Source of the DNA: Candidatus Gastranaerophilales bacterium
GTDB lineage: Bacteria; Cyanobacteriota; Vampirovibrionia; Gastranaerophilales; Gastranaerophilaceae
Direction: 5' to 3'
DNA: 40,962 nt
NCBI GenBank assembly: GCA_944324435.1
Contig: CALUWH010000019.1
Coordinates: forward strand, 1-40,962
This document shows positions 1 to 6,451 of the stretch, in pieces (positions within the stretch are counted from its first letter, which is position 1; every line of letters begins with the position of its first letter). The notes under the pieces are model-generated. The model ran no database searches. It saw only the letters and a list, made by a program, of their open reading frames with translations, and had not been told where the DNA came from. Position numbers and translations under genes: made by a program.

Positions 1-87
1 ATAAAACAAAACTCTGTTAGCATTTCTTAGTCTAAAAGCTTACAGAAAGCAAAAACCACGTTAATATAAAAATGTTGGAGTTACGCA

Positions 88-1203
88 ATGATAAAATCTG
101 TTAGACAAAACAAAATAACAAAAAAATGGGAATTTGATTTTAAAGACCTTAAGGGCAAACGCCGTATTAAAAAAGGTTTTAAAACAAAAGCCGAAGCAGA
201 AAAAGCTCAATCTAAACTTTATGAAGAATTAAACAAAGGCCGAAATCCTATTGATTCAAAAGTAACATTAAAGGAGGCTGGTGAATTGTTTATGAGGCTT
301 CATGCTAGCACAAATTGCAAACCTTCAACATTTTTAACTTATCGTGGATATTTAGACAACATTATTTATCCGTTTTTCGGGAATTTACAATTAGTAGAAA
401 TAAATCCCTTATTAGTCAAAGAATTTCGTAAAACAATGATTGATAAAGGTCGCAAAAATTCCACTGTTAATAAATATATGAAATTTTTAGGCTCAATATT
501 TAACTTTATGATTGATAGTGATGTACCTGTCAGAAATCCATTAGCAAGAATAAAAGCCTTAAAAGAGACTAAAAATGACAAAATAAGAGCTTTATCAACA
601 ATTGAAGTTCAAACATTATTAAAGAAAACAAAAATTGTCTATCCTGATTTTTACCCCCTTTTATTCACCGCCATATTTACTGGCATGAGACAAGGCGAGT
701 TAATGGCTTTAACTTGGGATTCTATCAACTGGATTACAAAGAAAATTACAATTGATAAAAACTATACGCATGGTAAATTAGGAACACCTAAAACTGGTAA
801 AATTAGAATAATTGATATGTCTGATGAATTAGCTAAAGTCCTTAAAGAATGGCGTTTGGCTTGCCCAAATAGTGAATATAATTTAGTATTTCCAAATAAC
901 GAAGGCAATTATCAAAGTGCAGAAAATATGTTAAAAAGAAGATTTTTAACCTCATTAAATAGAGCCGGAATTGATAAAATAAGATTCCACGATTTAAGAC
1001 ACACGTATGCAAGTCTTCTTCTTGCAAACGGCGCCCCGATGAAGTATGTTCAACATCAGTTAGGACATTCATCTATAACCATGACAATGGATTTATACAC
1101 TCACTTATTGCCGGAAGTTAATGACAAATGTGTAAACTTACTTAATAGCATTGTAAATCAAGCTATTGAGTCACAAGAAGAAGTTAGAAGATTTGGAACT
1201 TAG
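88..1203 (+). CDS. Tyrosine recombinase/integrase
   Basis: A 371-residue phage/ICE-type tyrosine integrase that would insert or excise a mobile element. Residues about 1-50 look like an arm-type DNA-binding domain, 58-150 a SAM-like core-binding domain, and 165-345 the catalytic domain. The catalytic set is visible: R201 (in TGMRQGEL), a lysine in the TPKTGKIR stretch, H301 and R304 (HDLRHTYA), H327 (LGHSS) and nucleophile Y337 (DLYTH). Length is normal for the family. A GGAG site sits about 9 nt before the ATG. The gene ends 2 nt from the convergent ApeA-like gene and about 1.5 kb from the 3' end of tRNA-fMet. An element inserted at that 3' end would extend leftwards through this gene, so the window probably shows only the right end of the element. 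No tRNA 3'-end repeat is present in bases 1-87, so the other att site would be outside. Confidence 0.95.
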   Translation: MIKSVRQNKITKKWEFDFKDLKGKRRIKKGFKTKAEAEKAQSKLYEELNKGRNPIDSKVTLKEAGELFMRLHASTNCKPSTFLTYRGYLDNIIYPFFGNLQLVEINPLLVKEFRKTMIDKGRKNSTVNKYMKFLGSIFNFMIDSDVPVRNPLARIKALKETKNDKIRALSTIEVQTLLKKTKIVYPDFYPLLFTAIFTGMRQGELMALTWDSINWITKKITIDKNYTHGKLGTPKTGKIRIIDMSDELAKVLKEWRLACPNSEYNLVFPNNEGNYQSAENMLKRRFLTSLNRAGIDKIRFHDLRHTYASLLLANGAPMKYVQHQLGHSSITMTMDLYTHLLPEVNDKCVNLLNSIVNQAIESQEEVRRFGT

Positions 1204-1205
1204 AT

Positions 1206-2603
1206 TTAGCAATCTCTTAATATTTTAGATATGTAATGTTCTTTGTATTTAACACGCTTTTCTTTTTCTATTTGTAAACATTCAAAAATGTAATCTATAA
1301 TTATTAGCTCTAATACCCTATATATTTCTATACATTTGGACATATCCGTTTCAGTGTTTTTATCATTGAAATGAACTGTTAATGCACGTAATTCTGATAT
1401 TTTTAAACCTATAAGTCCCCAAGATTTCTTCTTTTGTTCATTTTTTACTTTAACAAATTTTAGTTCTTTTCTGAATAAATTTAATAATTTATTTTTATCA
1501 TCTTTTTTTAATTCAGAAGCAAAATTGGATAAGACTAGTTCATATTTAATTTTGCCGTATTTCTTACAATTGCCTATTGCATCAATACAGGTTAAATAAT
1601 TTGTTAGACTAAATTCCGTAATAACTTTATCTGTATGATTTTGCAGTAATATAAAGAAATATTTATTTAATTTATTTTTGTTATTAAATAAATGCTTAAA
1701 TATAGTAGCCCATTCATTTTGTGTAAATGTATTTAATTTAAAAGGTGCTGATTGATGATGGTAAAAAGAGCGTCTTTCACTTATATGAATATGTTTCAGC
1801 ATAAAAAAAGAAGAATCGTATTTTTCTTCACCATTGTTTGATACTATTCTTATTTTATCAATATTTGTACTAAAATCATATGTTAAACAGGTTAATAAAG
1901 ATTTAATGTCATAAATTATTGGGTACAAATCTTCAATATTTCGTACAGTATTAATATTAATAAGCCAATCATGTTTGTCAGGTATTTTAATTCCTATTTT
2001 ATCTTTATATGGAACCAATGTTTGTTCTAATTGCTTTTCTATAAGACTTTTTTCTTTATTGCTTAACTTTGAAGAACAAAATATTGAATCAAATATTCCC
2101 TTTTCTGGTAAATAATGACTTGATATATTCTGATTAAAGGTGATTCTTAAACCAGGTTTAACTCTAAAAGATAGCATTTTGTTTATGTATGGCGCATGAG
2201 ATTTAAATCCTTGAGGATAACAAAATTCATTCCAATTACTATAAAATAAACTGATACTCTTGATAGAATCTTTTGAAAAATCAAAAGTACGATGTCTTGA
2301 AAATAATGCAACATCAAAAAATACTTGATACTGATAACCATAGCTACCTAAAGAATTTATAAATAACTGACAGTCTTTTAAACTTATAAAATATGTCTCA
2401 TATTGTTCATCATGAATTTTGCCGTATATGAATGGAATCGCTGTTTCTTTCTCTTTGTCTAAGGGGAAATCAGAGAATAATTTTAACTCAAAATTACTAT
2501 TCTTTTGGTAAATTAATTGCCCCATTACTTCTTTATCGTCAGGTAAATAAAAAATTCCAATATATGTTTTGTTTTTCAAAAAATCAATTTCGTGGTTGTT
2601 CAT
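1206..2603 (-). CDS. ApeA/HEPN-like candidate anti-phage protein
   Basis: A 465-residue protein whose N-terminus (YIGIFYLPDDKEVMGQL, then a beta-rich stretch with an ISLKDCQLF motif) resembles the N-terminal domain of the ApeA abortive-infection family. In that family a 'G-x-[FW]-x-LP' strand is followed by a 'L-x-DC' strand. The C-terminal third is helical and holds R406-ALTV-H411, an R-x4-H motif of the kind used by HEPN ribonucleases, followed by a long hydrophobic helix (EIYRVLELIIIDYIF). Length fits ApeA. The start at 2603 is chosen over the ATG at 2607 because AGGAG lies 5 nt before it. The gene lies between an integrase and tRNA-fMet, the expected place for defence cargo. By analogy it would cleave host or phage RNA upon infection. 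The family call is from motif memory; the nuclease role is inference. Confidence 0.6.
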   Translation of the reverse strand: MNNHEIDFLKNKTYIGIFYLPDDKEVMGQLIYQKNSNFELKLFSDFPLDKEKETAIPFIYGKIHDEQYETYFISLKDCQLFINSLGSYGYQYQVFFDVALFSRHRTFDFSKDSIKSISLFYSNWNEFCYPQGFKSHAPYINKMLSFRVKPGLRITFNQNISSHYLPEKGIFDSIFCSSKLSNKEKSLIEKQLEQTLVPYKDKIGIKIPDKHDWLININTVRNIEDLYPIIYDIKSLLTCLTYDFSTNIDKIRIVSNNGEEKYDSSFFMLKHIHISERRSFYHHQSAPFKLNTFTQNEWATIFKHLFNNKNKLNKYFFILLQNHTDKVITEFSLTNYLTCIDAIGNCKKYGKIKYELVLSNFASELKKDDKNKLLNLFRKELKFVKVKNEQKKKSWGLIGLKISELRALTVHFNDKNTETDMSKCIEIYRVLELIIIDYIFECLQIEKEKRVKYKEHYISKILRDC

Positions 2604-2623
2604 TCATACTCCTAAAATAAAAA

Positions 2624-2644
2624 TGCAACTTTTTTGCAACTTTT
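2624..2644 (-). promoter_or_regulatory. Helically phased direct repeat upstream of the ApeA-like gene
   Basis: The block TGCAACTTTT occurs twice with an 11-nt period (starts at 2624 and 2635), about 20 nt upstream of the ApeA-like start codon. One-turn spacing suggests adjacent binding of a regulator on one face of the helix, but no cognate regulator is identified and no convincing -35/-10 pair was seen. Confidence 0.3.
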
Positions 2645-2659
2645 GTTCATTTTAACATG

Positions 2660-2689
2660 AAAAAAGACTCTTAGAAATCTCTAAAAGCC
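2660..2689 (-). terminator. Rho-independent terminator of tRNA-fMet
   Basis: On the minus strand, GGCTTTTAGA and TCTAAGAGTC form a 10-bp stem (two G-U pairs) around the loop GATT, followed directly by six T. It begins 11 nt past the tRNA CCA end and separates the tRNA transcript from the ApeA-like gene. Confidence 0.8.
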
Positions 2690-2700
2690 TTTATTTTAAA

Positions 2701-2777
<77 letters not shown>

Positions 2778-2850
2778 ATATTTTAGTTTGGGCCACTGAC
2801 AACTAACGTTGTCATCCCACCCTCCACTTCATTATTAAATGCTAAAAAAC

Positions 2851-2873
2851 AAAAATCAAGCCCCTTGATTTTT
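2851..2873. terminator. Bidirectional terminator-like hairpin
   Basis: AAAAATCAAG and CTTGATTTTT form a 10-bp stem around CCC, giving an A-run on one side and a T-run on the other, so it could terminate transcription from either direction. No intact gene ends here, which suggests it is left over from lost cargo. Confidence 0.55.
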
Positions 2874-3119
2874 TATTAAAAAATAGACCTTCCCTACAAT
2901 TATTGTAGGTATGTTTGTAGGAGCGGTATGTCACCGGTAAAACAATGCAAAAATCTTAGGAAACCTCCGGCGGAATATTTATTAATAAAATTAAATGGCT
3001 GCCGGAAATACGTATTTAGTAATGAATAATATAATTAAGTATTTTATAAATACCAATAACACTGATTATATCAAGCAAGGAAACAAATTTTAAATAATTC
3101 TTATGAGCCAACAAGCTAC

Positions 3120-3325
3120 TTAAACAACACTATTAACATATCTTTCTATAAGTTGTTGCTTAAAATCTGGCAACTCAGAGATTGAAGATTTAAAAACAAT
3201 TTCATTTTCATCAATAGTATCTATATATGGTATAAGCCATTCAATTCAGAGGTTTTGTTATAATCGGTCAAATTGATTTGCTTAAATTCAGATAACTCCA
3301 TTCTATTCCTTATCTTATTCATCAT
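3120..3325 (-). pseudogene. Frameshifted short gene remnant
   Basis: On the minus strand a frame opening with ATGATG (MMNKIRNRMELSEFKQINL...) runs to a stop at ...LYHI*. An overlapping second frame then carries IEWLIPYIDTIDENEIVF through to IERYVNSVV and TAA at 3120-3122. The two halves together read like one protein of about 65 residues interrupted by a one-base frameshift around 3240. The family is not recognised. It lies downstream of the XRE gene on the same strand and may once have been co-transcribed with it. Confidence 0.4.
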
Positions 3326-3369
3326 AATATATCAATTACAAACACTTGTCTATTATCTTAATAGTTAGT

Positions 3370-3550
3370 TTATCCCCATACAGCCCGTCTCATTGCGTGA
3401 TGAGGTTTCTTAGTCATGGACACAAGTTTTCGGCTGTAACCCCACTTGGTTGCTCGCATTAAACGGCATTAAAGGTCTTGCTAATCGCAAGCCCTTTCAG
3501 CCTCTGCTCGCAATCCCCTTTTCTCGGTTACAAAAACGCCGGCGGTGATT
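3370..3550. other. GC-rich block with a strong hairpin, unresolved
   Basis: This block is visibly richer in GC than its surroundings. It contains a hairpin at 3471-3497: AAAGG/CCTTT and CTTGC/GCAAG arms around TAATC, with one mismatch. On the minus strand it reads as short frames, for example MTKKPHHAMRRAVWG* (3417-3370), where one extra base would continue into GDKLTIKIIDKCL*. It could be a degraded gene, a conserved intergenic repeat or a structured RNA. I have an unverified impression of having seen similar strings in gut bacterial genomes. Confidence 0.3.
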
Positions 3551-3628
3551 AAAAAGAATAAGAGCATTCTCTGGTTGATGATGGAAAGTTTATAGGCGGT
3601 GAGGTATAAAATTACCGAGAAAGATATT

Positions 3629-3946
3629 TTAGTAATCTAGTGCCAGAACTATTCTATATACAGTTTTTAGCAAGTTTGGATTATTATTTAGCCGTTTGAT
3701 GATTTCATCTAATGATACATCTTCCGGCACATCTGAATATTTGAAATCAAAAAGTACATTAGGATTTATTTCCAGAGCTGAACATAATTCTTCCAATGTT
3801 TCAGCAGAAACAAAATTGTTACCTAATTCAATCTGGCTTAAACTTTTTGCGGAAAGATTTATCTTTTCAGCCAGTGCTTCTTGGGTTAAAGAACGACTTA
3901 TTCTTATCTCACGAATACGGTTACCTAAATTTTTTTTAATACTCAT
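3629..3946 (-). CDS. XRE-family HTH transcriptional regulator
   Basis: A 105-residue protein with a Cro/C1-type helix-turn-helix at about residues 8-65: GNRIREIRISRSLTQEALAE, then the recognition-helix region LSAKSLSQIELGNNFVSAET. A short C-terminal helical tail may dimerise. AAGGTG lies 6 nt before the ATG. It is divergent from the DNA glycosylase gene across 101 bp, so it probably represses its own promoter and perhaps the neighbour's. The frameshifted remnant downstream (3120-3325) may be a lost operon partner. Confidence 0.9.
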   Translation of the reverse strand: MSIKKNLGNRIREIRISRSLTQEALAEKINLSAKSLSQIELGNNFVSAETLEELCSALEINPNVLFDFKYSDVPEDVSLDEIIKRLNNNPNLLKTVYRIVLALDY

Positions 3947-3985
3947 ATTATCACCTTAATATATTTAGAATGGGAGTTACACACA

Positions 3986-4014
3986 TTGACAACAGAGCTA
4001 ATCTATCGTAAATT
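3986..4014 (+). promoter_or_regulatory. Sigma70-type promoter for the glycosylase gene
   Basis: A perfect -35 TTGACA (3986-3991), a 17-bp spacer and TAAATT (4009-4014, 4/6 match) precede the ATG at 4048, with AGGAG in the leader. It sits in the shared region with the divergent XRE gene, a natural operator position. Confidence 0.6.
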
Positions 4015-4047
4015 GATTCACAGAATTTATAGTAGGAGTGGTGTGTT

Positions 4048-4815
4048 ATGGAAAAAGACTATAAAAAGATGTTTTTAATATTGGATAATTATTTGAAAGA
4101 CAGAGTCCAAGATATTGATATATCGATTTTAGAGGCGGTTGAAGCTAGAAAGAATGGTGAAGTTTTCAGTTTTAAAGAACATTTGAAAGGATTTATTTAT
4201 GCTCAATTAAGTGCATTAGTCTCTTGGAAAAGAATTAAAGATAATCAGCAGGAGTTAAATATAGTCTTTTGCGGTTTTGAAAAAGATAAATTAAAAGAAA
4301 AAGCACCGGAAGAATTGATTGACGAAATAAGAGCATTAAAATGTTACAGTCCATACACAACCAAAAACCAAATGAATGCCTTAAAAGCGAATATTGAAAC
4401 TTTTGAAAAAATCGAGCAAGAATATAGAAGCCTTGATAAATTTATAACGCACAGCACACCGTCTAACATTATCAAATTACTTGCCGATAGTAATAGTACC
4501 TATAAATTAAAGTATGCAGGTGTAGCAATCATTTGTGAGTATGTACGAAATGTTGGGATTGATATTATAAAACCGGATGTGCATATTAAAAGAATTGCGG
4601 CTGCAGATAGATTAAAATTAGTCACTGCAAAATCGGATTATAAGATTATAGAAGAATTTAGAAAGTTATCAAATGAAATAGGTATGAGCCAAGTCAAAAT
4701 GGATTATCTGTTATGGAATTATTGTGCAAAAGGTTATGGTAAAATTTGTACCGCAACCCCAAAATGCGAAGAATGTGTAATAAAAGAATTTTGCCATGCA
4801 GAATCTAATAAATAA
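4048..4815 (+). CDS. HhH-GPD DNA glycosylase with Fe-S cluster motif
   Basis: A 255-residue protein of the endonuclease III-like base-excision superfamily. Around residues 155-190 it has the core KYAGVAIICEYVRN...GIDIIKPDVHIKRI, where the Asp of PDVH matches the conserved catalytic aspartate of the family. The C-terminus carries four cysteines spaced C-x5-C-x2-C-x5-C (CTATPKCEECVIKEFC). This is close to the C-x6-C-x2-C-x5-C [4Fe-4S] motif of EndoIII. The N-terminal 90 residues are not family-typical. No catalytic lysine is obvious, so a monofunctional glycosylase is possible. AGGAG lies 9 nt before the ATG. Placement beside an XRE regulator and mobile remnants raises the possibility of a role against modified foreign DNA, but ordinary repair is equally consistent. 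Confidence 0.75.
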   Translation: MEKDYKKMFLILDNYLKDRVQDIDISILEAVEARKNGEVFSFKEHLKGFIYAQLSALVSWKRIKDNQQELNIVFCGFEKDKLKEKAPEELIDEIRALKCYSPYTTKNQMNALKANIETFEKIEQEYRSLDKFITHSTPSNIIKLLADSNSTYKLKYAGVAIICEYVRNVGIDIIKPDVHIKRIAAADRLKLVTAKSDYKIIEEFRKLSNEIGMSQVKMDYLLWNYCAKGYGKICTATPKCEECVIKEFCHAESNK

Positions 4816-4824
4816 GGAACAATA

Positions 4825-4902
4825 ATGATAGGTAAAGTTATACATACAATAATAATTTGTATAATAATATATATCATTGTTAGCCTGTTCGGTTGGCATT
4901 AA
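4825..4902 (+). CDS. Small predicted membrane peptide (25 residues)
   Basis: ATG-initiated 25-codon ORF starting 9 nt after the glycosylase stop with AAGGA 6 nt upstream of its start. The product is almost entirely one hydrophobic helix (IIICIIIYIIVSLFGW), so it would be a single-pass membrane peptide. The family is not recognised. Its reading frame continues after the stop into the resolvase-like tail, so it could be part of a decayed fusion and not an intact gene. Confidence 0.35.
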   Translation: MIGKVIHTIIICIIIYIIVSLFGWH

Positions 4903-4905
4903 AAT

Positions 4906-5031
4906 TTGTACCGGTGGAAGAAAGAAAGTTCCAACTTTAAAGAGGTTTATCAAAAATGGCTAAATCGTGAAATTAAATCGAATGCCGCAATACGTGAGCT
5001 GAACATTTGCGAATACGCATTCTATAAATAG
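4906..5031 (+). pseudogene. Resolvase/invertase-like C-terminal HTH remnant
   Basis: An open frame with no good start codon encodes KEVYQKWLNREIKSNAAIRE followed by LNICEYAFYK*. The pattern Y-x-x-W-x-x-x-E-I-x-x-x-x-A-x-x-x-L-x-I-x-x-x-x-F-Y is typical of the C-terminal helix-turn-helix that ends serine resolvases/invertases. The catalytic domain is absent, so this is probably a leftover of a site-specific recombinase. It marks the right limit of the accessory stretch. Confidence 0.4.
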
Positions 5032-5060
5032 CTCAAATCATCAACTACTGTTCAAATAAA

Positions 5061-6311
5061 CTATAACGGAATCTCGACAATAAATGTCGAGCCGTTATTG
5101 ACTTCGCTTATTACGGAAATCTTGCCGCCGTGCAATTCTACAAGCTCTTTGGTTATGGTTAAGCCAAGCCCTGTGGAGCTTTCTTTTTTGGTATAAGCGC
5201 TATCAAGCTGTACAAATTTGGCAAAAATTTTGCCGTGGTATTTTTTATCTATGCCTATACCATTGTCGTGTACCGCAATTTTAAAACTTTTCTCGTCACA
5301 AACAGCAGTGATATCAACCTGATTATTCTCAGGCGAATATTTTATTGCATTACTTATCAGATTATATAGAATCTGCTGTATTTTCTGGTAGTCCGCAAAA
5401 ATTTCAAAATCCATACTGAGAGCTTTATTGAGCGTAATATTTTTTTTCTGAGCCAGCGGTGATAAGATATTGCAGACCTCATCTATCGCGCGTGTAATCC
5501 AGAATGTACTTTTTACAATCTTCATAGCATTAGCTTCAATTTTAGACATATCAAGAATTTCGTTAATCATACCTAAGAGGTGGGTTGCAGATACCTTAAT
5601 ATCATTTACGTATTCTTCCTGTTTATGATTAAGATTTCCGTAAAGCTGTGTTCCTAAAATCTCTGAAAAACCTAAAATTGAGTTAAGCGGTGTTCGAAGT
5701 TCATGAGAAACATTTGCCAAAAATTCATTTTTGACCTTATCTGCTTCTAAGATTTTTTCATTCTGTTCTTTTATAGTTTTGTACGCTTCATTTTTCTCAA
5801 TAATACCGTCTTTCAGCGCTTTAAGCTGCAGCTTAAATACATTGGAAAGTTCTGCATCTTTCAGAAGGTATGAAATTACGGCAGATAAAGTATTAAGTGC
5901 ATCAAGGTCTTGGTTTGTATAAAAATTCTCCTCTCGCTTTGACAGGGCAATAATCCCAAAAACCGTAGATTTAATAAAGATTTTTGATACAAGGTAAGAA
6001 TTTTGCCGGCTGCCTTTTAACTCCATAGTCTCGACAAGTTTGTCATCTCCGTCAGTTATTTTTCCGTCCTTTTTAAACACAAAATCTTTAATTTTTCCTG
6101 AAATTGGAAAAACTTTATCAATTTCATAATTTGAATGTTTTTTGTATGAAAATTTCAGCTGCAAACTGTCAGGGTTTGCGTAGTATATAAACCCCTCGTC
6201 AAATATAAAAACTTTTTCGAGTTTGCGAAAAATATTAACTCCGCTTGACATATCAACTTCAAAAAGCGAAGGCAGTAGTTTTAAAATTTCATCCGATGTT
6301 AATAAAGCCAT
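5061..6311 (-). CDS. Orphan cytoplasmic sensor histidine kinase
   Basis: A 416-residue HisKA/HATPase kinase without transmembrane segments. Residues about 1-150 look GAF-like (LFGIIALSKREENFYTNQDL region), and 155-195 is a coiled-coil linker. The phospho-acceptor H203 lies in NVSHELRTPLN. The ATP-binding domain has N-box N317/N321 (LYNLISNAIKYS), G1 D349-N-G-I-G (349-353) and G2 TGLGLTITKEL (380-390). It would autophosphorylate in response to an internal or soluble ligand and pass phosphate to a response regulator, none of which is encoded nearby. A GGGG-containing site precedes the ATG closely. The gene lies downstream of the SNF2 gene on the same strand but is separated from it by a duplicated 49-nt sequence. 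Confidence 0.93.
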   Translation of the reverse strand: MALLTSDEILKLLPSLFEVDMSSGVNIFRKLEKVFIFDEGFIYYANPDSLQLKFSYKKHSNYEIDKVFPISGKIKDFVFKKDGKITDGDDKLVETMELKGSRQNSYLVSKIFIKSTVFGIIALSKREENFYTNQDLDALNTLSAVISYLLKDAELSNVFKLQLKALKDGIIEKNEAYKTIKEQNEKILEADKVKNEFLANVSHELRTPLNSILGFSEILGTQLYGNLNHKQEEYVNDIKVSATHLLGMINEILDMSKIEANAMKIVKSTFWITRAIDEVCNILSPLAQKKNITLNKALSMDFEIFADYQKIQQILYNLISNAIKYSPENNQVDITAVCDEKSFKIAVHDNGIGIDKKYHGKIFAKFVQLDSAYTKKESSTGLGLTITKELVELHGGKISVISEVNNGSTFIVEIPL

Positions 6312-6353
6312 ATCCCCTCTATTGTTAGACTTGCAGTTTACACATTTATCTTT

Positions 6354-6451
6354 GACGTCAGACCTGTAGCCTTACCTACTAACCAAATACATTTCCCCCT
6401 AAGACGTCAAACCTGTAGTCTTACTTACTAACCAAATGCATTTACCCCCCC
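6354..6451. repeat. Tandem 49-nt duplication of the SNF2 gene tail
   Basis: Two adjacent copies start at 6354 and 6403, 41 of the first 46 bases identical. The copy at 6403 includes the last codons and TAG of the SNF2 gene on the minus strand. The copy at 6354 repeats these codons (GG-N-[VA]-F-G-stop) downstream of the real stop. Confidence 0.85.

Larger units (their letters stand above)
2778..3628. other. Gene-poor accessory stretch between tRNA-fMet and the XRE gene
   Basis: No intact gene of convincing size is present. It contains a small bidirectional terminator hairpin (2851-2873), a perfect 7-bp inverted repeat CCTACAA/TTGTAGG with a 3-nt loop (2893-2909), a frameshifted gene remnant (3120-3325), a more GC-rich block (about 3370-3550), and a 9-nt inverted pair TTTCTCGGT/ACCGAGAAA near 3530 and 3614. 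I see nothing interpretable in 2910-3119. Confidence 0.5.

Noticed and set aside
842..1072. Open frame opposite the integrase gene
   Set aside because: It is a shadow of the integrase catalytic region, which has all active-site residues on the other strand.
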